From Limnochordales bacterium (lineage in GTDB: Bacteria > Bacillota > Limnochordia > Limnochordales > DUMU01), in the NCBI GenBank assembly GCA_014896315.1, contig JADBKP010000006.1:62001-126000 (forward strand): a stretch of 64,000 nt of DNA, read 5' to 3'. Both the position numbers and the translations under genes were made by a program. The notes beneath the pieces are model-generated. The model was given only the letters and a program-made list of their open reading frames with translations. It made no database searches and was not told where the DNA came from. This document shows positions 5,817 to 13,991 of the stretch, piece by piece (the stretch's first letter is position 1; each line of letters begins with the position of its first letter).

Positions 5817-8614
5817 ACCAGGCCAGGCGTACCGAATTGCGACTACTTCTGCTGGGCCTTACTGCCCCCTTGCTTGCCGGGCTCGAGCTTACCCACGCAT
5901 CCGGGGAATGGGACCGGCCACGGCTGCTTATCATGGGCGGGTATGTGGCGTTGTTCATCGCCGTCCATCTGATACAGGCGGTTTTTCGCAGCGACGCCGA
6001 CCCGGTGGTGTTGCCTCTTATGGCCTTTCTAACCGGAATCAGCCTGGTGGCACTGACCCGCCTCAATCCGGAGCTGGCGCAGCGACAGCTACTGTATCTC
6101 GCCCTTGCCCTGGCCGGATTCACGGTCGCCTCACTTTGGCGTGGTTACCCCTTGCTGCGCAGGATATGGCTGCTGGCAGCCCTTGGAGGACTTGTGTTAA
6201 CCGCCCTTACCCTGGTGGACGGCGTACAGATGGGTGGTGCGCGCGCCTGGCTGCGCTGGGGTACGTTTCAGTTTCAACCAGTTGAACCGGTCAAGTTGCT
6301 GTTATTGGTCTCCCTTGCTGCTGCTTTCTCACCTGGTATGCGGGGCACACAAGGCAGCACGAATACGACCAGCACACTACCGGGCCGCTGGACAATAGTG
6401 TATGTCCTTCTTCTTGTCGGTATGATGGCATTGCAACGAGACCTGGGCGGCGCACTCCTGATCATGACTCTGTTCGCTCTGTTAACTCTTACCGTGCCGG
6501 GGGGTGGCCGACTTCTGTTGCCTGTCGGAGCGACCGCCGTTCTCCTGCTCGTCGCGGCCTATTTTAACCTTCCGTACGTGACCGTACGCGTGCGGGCATG
6601 GCTTGCTCCGTGGTCCGATCCCCATGGTGCGGGGTATCAGGTCCTGCAGTCCCTCTATGCCCTGGGAAGCGGGGGGCTCTTCGGCAGCGGTCTCGGTGCC
6701 GGTCTCCCCGATCGGATCCCGGCTGCCAGCACTGACTACGTGCTGGCAGCCTGGGGGGAGGAGGGTGGATTTCTGGGCCTGTTGCCGGTACTGGTCGCTT
6801 TGCTCCTGCTGGCCGTGCGCGGGCTTTCCATCGCAATCCGGCGCAGTCGTGACGATCCCTTTCTCGGCCGGTTGGCGGCGGGGCTAGCCCTGCTTCCGGC
6901 AGCCCAGGGGTTTATCATTGGCGGAGGTATAGTCCGCCTGATCCCGCTGACCGGGCTTCCGTTCCCGCTGGTCAGCTACGGGGGTACATCTCTGGTGGTA
7001 AATGGTGTTGCGCTGGGAGTGCTTCTTGGTCTCAGCCGCACACCCAAAGAAACCCCGGCGGGTGCCGGGGACGAAGGCGAAAACAGCAGCAATAGCGGGA
7101 GCGTCTACCTGGAGCGGCGGGTAGCGGGGCTTGCCCGGGGCGTGGTGGCCGCATATCTTGCCCTGGTTCTCGGCTTCTCCTATTGGCAGGTGATCTGTGG
7201 CCCGCTTCTGGCAGCGCGACCTGAAAACCCGCGCCTTGTGGCCCGCACGCTCAGCCGGCCCCGGGGCGGCATCTATGACCGGTTGGACCAGCCGCTGGCC
7301 GAACCGATAACGAACGCCACCCTGTTGACCGATCACAAGGAGGGAGGCGCTCCCCCGGATCTGGCGGAGAGGCGCGGTATCTACAAGCCGCGTCAATACC
7401 ATGTGGACCCTACATTCGGTCCGCATATTGGCTATGTCGATCCCCGGCTCGGCCTCGGGGGCCTGGAGGCTGCCTACGACAACTGGCTCACCGGCGAGGA
7501 AAGGTCGGTATGGACCACTCTCAGGATTCCGCGCGCCCCGGTCGGAACTCCCGGACATCTCTATCTGACCATAGACAGGGAGCTTCAGTCCCTGGCCGGA
7601 CGTCTCCTGCGCGGACGGAAGGGCGCGGTTGTGGTCATGAATCCTTACACGGGAGCCCTCTATGTACTGGCCAGCAGTCCGGGTTTCGATCCGGGGAGGG
7701 TTGGGGATGAGTGGGAGAAGTTGCGGGATGACCCCGACCAGCCGCTTTTCCCGCGAGCGGTAAAAGGTCGCTACGCTCCGGGCTCCGCCTGGAAACCGTT
7801 GGTTCTGGCAGCCGCTCTCGAAAGCGGGATGATCACCGGTCAGGAAGTCTTCGAAGACGAGGGGGCGGTGATCATTGAGGGTAACCGGATTGCCAATGCC
7901 GGGCAGCAGGCTTTCGGGCGCATCGGCATCGATGCGGCGCTTGCCCGTTCATCCAACGTCGTCTTCGCCCAGATAGGCTCCGCCTTGCCAGAGGATGTTT
8001 GGAAGCGCTACCTGGCGCCAATAGTGACCTGGGAAGGCGTCGACGTAGACAGGCAGCAGCTTCCTGTGACCGCCGGCAACTTACCTACGGAGTGGAGCAG
8101 GGTGGCCCGGGCGGAAATGGGTATCGGCCAGGGTCAACTGGCCCTCAGCCCTCTGGCTCTGGCGATGGGGATTTCTGCTATCGCAAATGGTGGCAATCTT
8201 GTCGTTCCTTACCTCGTCGAAGAAGCGGTCAGTCCCTCGGGAGCCGGGTACCGTGAGCAGCACCCGCCGCCCCGGCGTCTTTTTTCGGTGGAGACTGCGG
8301 AGCGCGTTCGCCAGGCTATGCTGGCGGTGGTCAGGGAAGGAACGGGAAGGCGGGCAGCACTACCCGGGGTCAAAGTAGCGGGCAAAACAGGAACGGCGTA
8401 CGGCCCCGGCGGTCGGGAGGATGCCTGGTTTGTGGGTTTCGCGCCGGCCGAACGGCCCCGGGCCGTCGTGGTCGTCGTGATCGAAGGCGGAGGTGCAGGG
8501 GGCAGCACCGCAGCCCCCATCGCCAGGGAACTGCTGGCCGCGGCGCTGGCGCAGATACCCGCGTCAGCAGCACAGTTTCCACCATCGCCAGAAGAGGTTG
8601 GCATGAATTGGTGA
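5813..8614 (+). CDS. Fused SEDS glycosyltransferase (FtsW/RodA) and class B penicillin-binding protein
   Basis: A single 933-residue frame encodes two proteins that are normally separate. Residues 1 to about 405 form a multi-pass SEDS polymerase with the extracellular motif GSGGLFGSGLGAG, the catalytic Asp308 (STDYVLAAW) and LPFPLVSYGGTS. A hydrophilic linker (about 408-432, KETPAGAGDEGENSSNSG) leads to one more membrane span and a PbpA-type class B PBP: RPRGGIYDR near 485, SxxK with Ser658 (PGSAWKP), SxN at Ser713-Asn715 and KTG at Lys858. Together they would polymerise lipid II and cross-link the strand. I see no stop, frameshift or convincing internal start in the linker. The ATG overlaps the phosphatase stop; SD for pknB follows the TGA. 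Confidence 0.93.
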   Translation: MNQARRTELRLLLLGLTAPLLAGLELTHASGEWDRPRLLIMGGYVALFIAVHLIQAVFRSDADPVVLPLMAFLTGISLVALTRLNPELAQRQLLYLALALAGFTVASLWRGYPLLRRIWLLAALGGLVLTALTLVDGVQMGGARAWLRWGTFQFQPVEPVKLLLLVSLAAAFSPGMRGTQGSTNTTSTLPGRWTIVYVLLLVGMMALQRDLGGALLIMTLFALLTLTVPGGGRLLLPVGATAVLLLVAAYFNLPYVTVRVRAWLAPWSDPHGAGYQVLQSLYALGSGGLFGSGLGAGLPDRIPAASTDYVLAAWGEEGGFLGLLPVLVALLLLAVRGLSIAIRRSRDDPFLGRLAAGLALLPAAQGFIIGGGIVRLIPLTGLPFPLVSYGGTSLVVNGVALGVLLGLSRTPKETPAGAGDEGENSSNSGSVYLERRVAGLARGVVAAYLALVLGFSYWQVICGPLLAARPENPRLVARTLSRPRGGIYDRLDQPLAEPITNATLLTDHKEGGAPPDLAERRGIYKPRQYHVDPTFGPHIGYVDPRLGLGGLEAAYDNWLTGEERSVWTTLRIPRAPVGTPGHLYLTIDRELQSLAGRLLRGRKGAVVVMNPYTGALYVLASSPGFDPGRVGDEWEKLRDDPDQPLFPRAVKGRYAPGSAWKPLVLAAALESGMITGQEVFEDEGAVIIEGNRIANAGQQAFGRIGIDAALARSSNVVFAQIGSALPEDVWKRYLAPIVTWEGVDVDRQQLPVTAGNLPTEWSRVARAEMGIGQGQLALSPLALAMGISAIANGGNLVVPYLVEEAVSPSGAGYREQHPPPRRLFSVETAERVRQAMLAVVREGTGRRAALPGVKVAGKTGTAYGPGGREDAWFVGFAPAERPRAVVVVVIEGGGAGGSTAAPIARELLAAALAQIPASAAQFPPSPEEVGMNW

Positions 8615-8637
8615 TCAGACAGCGTGGGGGTGACCAG

Positions 8638-10443
8638 GTGAACGTTCTGGCGCAAAGGTACCGTTTGGAAGAGAAAATAGGTGCCGGCGGCATGGCGGAA
8701 GTCTACAAGGGTATCGACACCCTGCTCGGTCGCCCGGTGGCGGTCAAGATTCTCCGGGCGCAGTACGCCAGTGACCTCGAATTCGTGCGGCGTTTTCGGC
8801 GTGAAGCGCGAGCGGCAGCCAGCTTGACGCACCCCAATGTGGTAAACGTCTATGATGTCGGCTCGGAGGGCGATACCCATTACATAGTGATGGAGTACGT
8901 AGAGGGGATCACCCTCAAGGAGCTGATCCGCAAGGCGGCGCCCCTGCCGCCGGCCACGGCGGCACTGATCGCCGCGCAGGTGGCCGAAGCTCTGCGCCAT
9001 GCTCACCAGCGCGGTCTGGTGCACAGGGATATCAAGCCGCACAATATTCTGATCACGAGCGATGGGCGTGTGAAGGTGACCGATTTCGGCATTGCCCGGG
9101 CTGCTGCTTCGGTTACCATGACAGAGACGGGGATAGTCCTGGGGTCGGTCCACTACTTCTCCCCTGAGCAGGCTCGCGGTGAACCGGCCACGGCTGTCTC
9201 TGACATATACTCGCTGGGTGTCGTCCTATTCGAGATGCTCACGGGCCATCTTCCCTTCACCGGAGAGAGTCCGGTAGCCGTTGCTCTGCAGCACATTCAG
9301 CAAGAACCACCCTCAGTGCGCTACTGGAATCGGCATGTTCCTCGCCGGCTCGAACAGGTGGTCGAGAGATGTCTTCAGAAAGATCCCACCCGGCGCTACC
9401 AGGATGCCGGCGAACTCCTGGCTGACCTCGAGCCCCTGGCAGCCGGCGCCGAACCGCCTACTGCTCTCGTCCAGAGAGGTAAGGATGAAGAGGAGAGCCA
9501 GCTCCTTGCGGGCCGCAGGGGGGAGGCGGCGGAGGCGACACGCCGTTTCAGCGCGGAGGAGGAATTGGCGGGTCGGGACGAGGCTGGCGGCCCCCCGGGG
9601 CTGCAGGAGACTCTGGAAGCCCCGATACCATCTCGTCGACGTACGTGGTGGTGGGTAGGTGGCCTGCTCGCAGCTCTCTTGCTGGTCGGCGTGGCGGTCT
9701 CCGGCCCGCTGCTCAACTGGTTTTTCCCAGAGATGGTACGGGTTCCCGACGTGGTGGGGCTAACGGTGGAGGATGCCCGGCAACGGTTGCGCGAGCAACG
9801 CTTGCGACTGGGGGAAGAGACCCACGTATTCTCCGATGAGTATCCTGCCGGCGTCATCATATCGCAGGATCCAGTAGCCAATACCCGTACACGGGCCAAT
9901 CGCACCGTATGGGTGAGGATAAGCAAGGGACCGGAACTGATTGAGGTTCCGGACGTGGTCGGACTCACCCGCAGGCAGGCCGAGGCGCTGCTCGCCCAGA
10001 AGGGGCTGCAGGCCCGCGTGAGCGGGTATGAGTTCAGCGAGAGGATCCCGCAGGACTCGGTCATCACGCAGTCTCCGGCCGCCGGCAGCTACGTTGAGCG
10101 GGGCGGAACCGTAGATATAGTACTCAGCCAGGGTGTGCCACCACCGACACAGCTGACCGTCCCGGACGTGCGGGGCATGAGTTTGGTGGATGCCCAGGCT
10201 TTGCTTGAGGCTCAAGGCTTCCAGGTGGGTAACATCTGGTCGGATTTCCGTCCGGAGTTGCCGGATGGTGTGGTCACCGAACAGAGACCGCCGGCCGGCG
10301 AACAACTGGAGGCAGGCTGGGCGGTAGACTTGATCGTAAACCAACTAGGTGAGACTCTACCTTCTGAGGGGACAACGACGTCCCCGCCACAGGAGAGTAC
10401 ACCGGAAGGTAGCTCTGATTTCTTCGGTTTCAGTCTGCCCTGA
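8638..10443 (+). CDS. prkC: PASTA-domain Ser/Thr protein kinase (PrkC/PknB/Stk)
   Basis: A 601-residue membrane kinase. The N-terminal Hanks kinase domain (about 1-275) has GAGGMAEVYKG, the catalytic loop HRDIKPHN, DFGIA and SPEQARG. After an acidic juxtamembrane region there is one membrane span (WWWVGGLLAALLLVGVAV, about 340-360) and three extracellular PASTA repeats, each opening with a VPDV motif (about 368, 437 and 511), which bind muropeptides or lipid II. The GTG at 8638 is chosen because GGGGGTGA lies 6 bases upstream; TTG/GTG codons at 8608-8611 are weaker. It phosphorylates cell-wall, division and translation targets. The phosphatase, the FHA protein and the wall polymerase are encoded just upstream. 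Confidence 0.94.
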   Translation: MNVLAQRYRLEEKIGAGGMAEVYKGIDTLLGRPVAVKILRAQYASDLEFVRRFRREARAAASLTHPNVVNVYDVGSEGDTHYIVMEYVEGITLKELIRKAAPLPPATAALIAAQVAEALRHAHQRGLVHRDIKPHNILITSDGRVKVTDFGIARAAASVTMTETGIVLGSVHYFSPEQARGEPATAVSDIYSLGVVLFEMLTGHLPFTGESPVAVALQHIQQEPPSVRYWNRHVPRRLEQVVERCLQKDPTRRYQDAGELLADLEPLAAGAEPPTALVQRGKDEEESQLLAGRRGEAAEATRRFSAEEELAGRDEAGGPPGLQETLEAPIPSRRRTWWWVGGLLAALLLVGVAVSGPLLNWFFPEMVRVPDVVGLTVEDARQRLREQRLRLGEETHVFSDEYPAGVIISQDPVANTRTRANRTVWVRISKGPELIEVPDVVGLTRRQAEALLAQKGLQARVSGYEFSERIPQDSVITQSPAAGSYVERGGTVDIVLSQGVPPPTQLTVPDVRGMSLVDAQALLEAQGFQVGNIWSDFRPELPDGVVTEQRPPAGEQLEAGWAVDLIVNQLGETLPSEGTTTSPPQESTPEGSSDFFGFSLP

Positions 10444-10514
10444 ATCTAAAGCGATGTCCGGGGAGGTGACACGCGTTTCTGGCCACAAGTGACAATGCCA
10501 TAACGTCCCGTCCC

Positions 10515-11468
10515 GTGCGGGAAGGCGGGTGGACGGGTTTGGTGCTGAATTGCATCGGGGGATTCTCCAGTGTTCTGCTCCCCGATGGAACGGTGGCCTT
10601 GGCCAGATTGAGGGGAAAGCTCAGACGCCAGGGCGAGGTGGTGGCCGGGGACAGGGTATGGGTGGTGCCGGTAGGGCCGTCACTCCGGCCCGAACTGGAG
10701 GGGGGAGAAGCCAGCCAGGCTTTTGCGGCCGGACCGGCTACCCTGGTGATCGAGGAAGTCCTGGCGCGGCGCACGTTCTTACCCCGTCCCCCGGTCGCCA
10801 ACGTGGATCAGGTGCTGGCCGTCATCTCTCTGGCGGACCCCCCTCCTGCCCTGGAATTGCTGGATAGGCTGATCGTGGTGGCGTTGCGGGAGGGCGTCGA
10901 ACCGCTGATCTGTTTCAGCAAGGCAGACCTCGTCGACGCTTCCGCAAGCCGCAGGCTGGTTGAGGGGTATCGCCGTTGCGGGTTGCGGGCGGTGGCTGCC
11001 AGTGCCAGGGACGGGACCGGCCTGGATGAACTGCGTTCTCTGTTGCAAAACCGGGTTTCGATCCTGGCCGGCCCGTCGGGAGCCGGGAAGAGCACCCTGC
11101 TTAATGCTCTAGTTCCGGGGGCAAGCCGGCCAACTGGCGAGATAAGCAGCAAGACGCGCCGGGGGCGTCATACGACGCGTGCAGTAGAACTGCTGCGCTT
11201 GCCGACCGGTGGCGTAGTTGCCGACTCACCCGGGTTCGCACGCCTCGACCTGACAGGAATCGAGCCCCGGAAGCTCCAGCATTACTTCCCCGAGTTCGCA
11301 GAGCTGGCTTCGGGCTGTACCTACCGGAATTGTTTGCACCGGGAGGAGCCTGGTTGCCAGGTTCGGGAGGAGTTGGCAGGGGAGGAAGGCGTTCCCGGGC
11401 TACGGTATCGCCACTATCGCCTGTTCCTGGACGAAGTTGAAAGACTGTACGAAGACCGGTATAGTTAG
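10515..11468 (+). CDS. rsgA: Ribosome small-subunit-dependent GTPase RsgA
   Basis: Circularly permuted GTPase that checks late 30S assembly. The order of motifs is OB-fold N-domain (about 1-70), G4-like FSKADL, then the P-loop GPSGAGKSTLLN (about 187-198), DSPGFA, and the C-terminal zinc site (CTYRNCLH, then GC). The family usually has an NKxD G4 motif; here it is SKAD. The GTG at 10515 gives the usual length of 317 but has no clear ribosome binding site; GGGGAGGTGA at about 10460 is too far and points only at a CTG (10479). A 71-base gap follows prkC, so the genes are probably co-transcribed. Confidence 0.93.
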   Translation: MREGGWTGLVLNCIGGFSSVLLPDGTVALARLRGKLRRQGEVVAGDRVWVVPVGPSLRPELEGGEASQAFAAGPATLVIEEVLARRTFLPRPPVANVDQVLAVISLADPPPALELLDRLIVVALREGVEPLICFSKADLVDASASRRLVEGYRRCGLRAVAASARDGTGLDELRSLLQNRVSILAGPSGAGKSTLLNALVPGASRPTGEISSKTRRGRHTTRAVELLRLPTGGVVADSPGFARLDLTGIEPRKLQHYFPEFAELASGCTYRNCLHREEPGCQVREELAGEEGVPGLRYRHYRLFLDEVERLYEDRYS

Positions 11469-11492
11469 CCGGTGCTAAGGAAGGTGGCAGGA

Positions 11493-12167
11493 GTGCAGAT
11501 AGCTCCGTCCCTGTTGGCGGCCGATTTTGCCTGCCTGCAACGGTCGATCCAGTGCGTGGAAGAGGCGGGAGCCGACCGGCTACATCTGGATGTGATGGAT
11601 GGCCGGTTCGTGCCGAATATCAGTGTCGGTATCCCCGTGGTGGAGGCGGTCCGCAGGATAACCCGGCTTCCGCTGGAAGTTCACCTGATGATCGTTGAAC
11701 CGGAGAAGTACGTGGAGGCCTTCCGCCGTGCCGGCGCCGACACGATCCTGGTCCATGCGGAAGCTACGTTCCACCTGCACAGGGTGTTGGCTCAGATTCG
11801 GGCCAGTGGGGCAAGGGCGGGGGTAGTATACAACCCCGCGACGCCCCTGGCCGGGTTCGAGTACGTGCGGCACCTGGTCGATCAAGTCCTGGTCATGACC
11901 GTCAACCCGGGGTTTGGTGGGCAGAGCTTCCTTGAAGAGATGCTGCCAAAGATTCGGGAGTGCGCCCGCTTGCTCCGGGACGCCCCCCATCCCATTGACC
12001 TGGAAGTCGACGGAGGCATTGATCTCCGGACCGCGCCGATGACCGCTGATGCGGGAGCAAACGTCTTGGTGGCGGGATCGAGCATCTTCGGGTCTGAAGA
12101 TCCTGCTCGGGCTCTGCGCGAACTGCGCCGGGCCGCTACGCGTCCTTCCTTTCCCGGTCTGGCCTAA
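11493..12167 (+). CDS. rpe: Ribulose-phosphate 3-epimerase
   Basis: A 224-residue TIM-barrel enzyme that interconverts ribulose-5-phosphate and xylulose-5-phosphate in the pentose phosphate pathway. Family landmarks run in order: IAPSLLAADFA at the N-terminus, HLDVMDGRFVPN with a metal-binding His and Asp, HLMIVEP, the phosphate-binding VNPGFGGQ, and DGGI near the C-terminus with the second catalytic Asp. The GTG at 11493 is preferred over one at 11472 because AAGGAAGG lies 8 bases upstream and the protein then begins as the family does. rsgA-rpe is the standard Bacillota order. Confidence 0.95.
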   Translation: MQIAPSLLAADFACLQRSIQCVEEAGADRLHLDVMDGRFVPNISVGIPVVEAVRRITRLPLEVHLMIVEPEKYVEAFRRAGADTILVHAEATFHLHRVLAQIRASGARAGVVYNPATPLAGFEYVRHLVDQVLVMTVNPGFGGQSFLEEMLPKIRECARLLRDAPHPIDLEVDGGIDLRTAPMTADAGANVLVAGSSIFGSEDPARALRELRRAATRPSFPGLA

Positions 12168-12233
12168 AAAACCGACCGGTTCGAAACAACTCGACCCAAT
12201 TCGACATGCCATTACCAAATCCTATGCTATACT

Positions 12234-12390
12234 GGCAATGCATCCCACCGGGCACGCCCAGCTTAGAAGCGGGGGGAATGCCTATGGGAATGGGGGCCCA
12301 CCCGCCTCAGGGTAAGGAGCCGGACATATGGTCTGCAGCTGGGGGTGGATGTCACAACCGGCCCGTTCTGGGGTAACGGTGGGCCCAAGT
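12234..12390 (+). ncRNA. Possible structured RNA in the 349-base gap after rpe
   Basis: Bases 12168-12516 hold no convincing gene. A -10-like TATACT lies at 12228-12233. Just downstream CCCACCG (12244-12250) is complementary to CGGTGGG (12377-12383), and CCCAGC (12258-12263) to GCTGGG (12338-12343, approximately), nested as in a structured RNA of about 150 bases. I could not match it to tmRNA, RNase P, SRP RNA, T-box or the common riboswitch cores. A second -10 (TATAAT, 12419-12424) with no good -35 precedes the ATPase gene. It may be a small RNA or a leader of that gene; the pairing is short and could be chance. Confidence 0.3.
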
Positions 12391-12516
12391 CGGCGCAACG
12401 ATATCTGTCGTTTACAATTATAATACTTTCACTACGGAATCCGGTGCGGGTGTCTGTGCGGGAAGGCGGTTGGCGGACGTGCCCGGTGGGCAGATCTAGC
12501 GAGGGGGCCTTGGGAA

Positions 12517-13551
12517 TTGGAAGGGGAACAACGTCGGGGTAAGCTGCTTGCTATCTTCAGTGTCCACGGAGGGGTCGGCAAATCGCTGCTCGCCGCTAAT
12601 ATCGGAGTGATCCTGGCCAGGCAGACGCGGCAGGAGATTGGGCTTGCTGACCTTCACCTGGGAGGCGGTGCAACCCTTGCCCAACAGCTCCGGCTGACGC
12701 ATGAGGTTGGTGTGATCGAGTGGTTCTCGCGAATACGGCAGCACGATAAATGGGCCCAGGAATACTTTGCCTCCCATCCCTCCGGCTTGCGCCTGTTGAC
12801 CGGCACGTATGACGCCGGCCGCGCCCGATGCTTGCGCTGGGAGGTGCTGCAAGCCGGGCTAGGGGCGCTGCAAGACACATTCCCTCTGACCATAATCGAC
12901 CTGCATCCGGTCCTGGACATGCCGGCCCTGTGCGTGTTGAAGAATTCCGATCTGATTCTCTTCGTAGTCCGGATCGACGGCTCAGCATGGGCTGCGACCG
13001 TGCACGCTCTCGCCATGCTGAAGCTCTTGCAGATTCCTGAGCAGAAGGTCAGGCTGGTGGCCAGTCCGGTAGGGTTCAGTCGTTCGGGAGTCAGAACCAT
13101 ATCTCAACGGGTCATGGCAGGGCCCGAGCTGTATCCGGTGCTTGTCTGGGACCCGCAGACTGTTGCTGACGCGCAGGCAAACGGCCAGCTTCCGGCTGAC
13201 CTGCCCGACAGACCGTTAACCCGGGCTCTCCAGGCCATTGCCCGGCGAGTTCAGGAAGAGTTGTTATCCACTGCGAGCTCGGTAGAACCTACCAGCGACG
13301 AAGCCGGTGCGGAATCGCGCGTCGCCGAGCATCGGGCATCCGCAGACGGGTTTGCGGGGGGCGAGGTGTCTGAAGAGCAACCCGCCTGGGAGGGACCACG
13401 CTATCCGGGAGCTAGATTGCACGACCACTGGCGCCGCTGCCGCGAGCTGGCCTACGACCCCGCGTCAGCACGCCGCAAACGGATACTGGGCTCGGTAATC
13501 CTGCAGAGCAAAGTAGCTCACCGACCGGACAGGGATCATCCCAAGCGGTGA
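12517..13551 (+). CDS. MinD/CpaE-like P-loop ATPase with atypical Walker A
   Basis: A 344-residue protein of the ParA/MinD/CpaE fold. The P-loop reads SVHGGVGKSLLAANIG: the signature lysine before GGxGK that marks this family is replaced by His, while the phosphate-binding GKS is intact. Downstream follow DLHLGGG (switch region), a Walker B-like TIIDLHPVLD, and a typical C-terminal half ending in an ANGQLP-type motif (about residue 230). Residues 250-344 are a low-complexity, charged tail of unknown role. The TTG start at 12517 has AGGGGG 9 bases upstream. It stands alone between rpe and the convergent rpmB, so context gives no partner. Localisation or pilus/flagellar positioning roles are possible but unproven. 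Confidence 0.7.
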   Translation: MEGEQRRGKLLAIFSVHGGVGKSLLAANIGVILARQTRQEIGLADLHLGGGATLAQQLRLTHEVGVIEWFSRIRQHDKWAQEYFASHPSGLRLLTGTYDAGRARCLRWEVLQAGLGALQDTFPLTIIDLHPVLDMPALCVLKNSDLILFVVRIDGSAWAATVHALAMLKLLQIPEQKVRLVASPVGFSRSGVRTISQRVMAGPELYPVLVWDPQTVADAQANGQLPADLPDRPLTRALQAIARRVQEELLSTASSVEPTSDEAGAESRVAEHRASADGFAGGEVSEEQPAWEGPRYPGARLHDHWRRCRELAYDPASARRKRILGSVILQSKVAHRPDRDHPKR

Positions 13552-13743
13552 TCAGACCGCGCGTGCGACCCGGCCGGAACGCAGGCAACGGGTACAAACC
13601 CTCATTTTCCGCGCATTGCCGTTCAGCAAAACCCTGACATTTTGGAGGTTTACCAGCCAGCGACGCCGGGTATGCCGGTTGGAGTGGCTCACGTTGTTTC
13701 CGGTTGCTGGACCGCGGCCGCAGATCTCACATGCACGCGCCAT
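13552..13743 (-). CDS. rpmB: 50S ribosomal protein L28
   Basis: A 63-residue ribosomal protein of the large subunit, close to the usual 60-65 residues. It has the N-terminal ARACEICGRGP and NNVSHSNRHTRRRW signatures and two CxxC pairs (CEIC, CTRC), so it is the zinc-binding form. The start is preceded by GGAG on the - strand. As in B. subtilis, it lies opposite the Asp23-fakA operon and is transcribed away from it. It is convergent with the ATPase gene, with the two stop codons adjacent. Confidence 0.97.
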   Translation of the reverse strand: MARACEICGRGPATGNNVSHSNRHTRRRWLVNLQNVRVLLNGNARKMRVCTRCLRSGRVARAV

Positions 13744-13807
13744 CGAATCTCACGTCTCCTCGCCGTTATCTTTGGTGACCAAGAGCGAAAGACGAAATAC
13801 CTGGGCA

Positions 13808-13836
13808 AGTTTAGCACGAGCAAACCGCTACTGCAA
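13808..13836 (-). promoter_or_regulatory. Candidate sigma-A promoter for rpmB
   Basis: On the - strand TTGCAG (13836-13831), 17-base spacer, TAAACT (13813-13808), ending 65 bases before the rpmB start. Hexamer matches are 3/6 and 4/6, so the call rests mainly on spacing and position. The rest of the 248-base divergent gap shows a small hairpin (GGCGAC/GTCGCC near 13942-13958) and no gene. Confidence 0.35.
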
Positions 13837-13991
13837 GAGGGGGGGCGACTGCCTGATCCGGCACTGCAGAGTCGCAAGAAGGAAAGAAAACTAAAGGAAC
13901 GAAATGAATAAACTCGGGTGTCCGGGGAAAGAGCGGAACCTGGCGACTTACCGGTCGCCGCTTTTATTCACCCGACGGGGGGACCAGCAGA

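Noticed and set aside
7020-7130. A frameshift or internal start separating the SEDS and PBP halves
   Set aside because: The frame is continuous, the linker has no ATG, GTG or TTG with an SD, and both halves are complete and in the same frame.
8209-9153. A 314-codon - strand frame across the PBP/kinase junction
   Set aside because: It spans the boundary of two well-supported genes and has no family features.
10479-10514. CTG start for rsgA with a strong upstream SD
   Set aside because: GGGGAGGTGA is at a good distance from CTG 10479, but CTG starts are rare and the GTG at 10515 gives the family length. Left as a note in the gene entry.
12234-12390. Identification of the candidate RNA as 6S RNA, T-box, cobalamin or SRP RNA
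   Set aside because: None of the conserved core strings of those classes is present; only local complementarity was seen.
12345-12542. A 65-codon + frame in the gap before the MinD-like gene
   Set aside because: It overlaps the better-supported TTG start of the ATPase gene, has no ribosome binding site at its start and no protein-like pattern.
13744-13991. A gene in the rpmB-Asp23 divergent gap
   Set aside because: Only short frames without ribosome binding sites; the gap is explained by divergent promoters and a leader hairpin.
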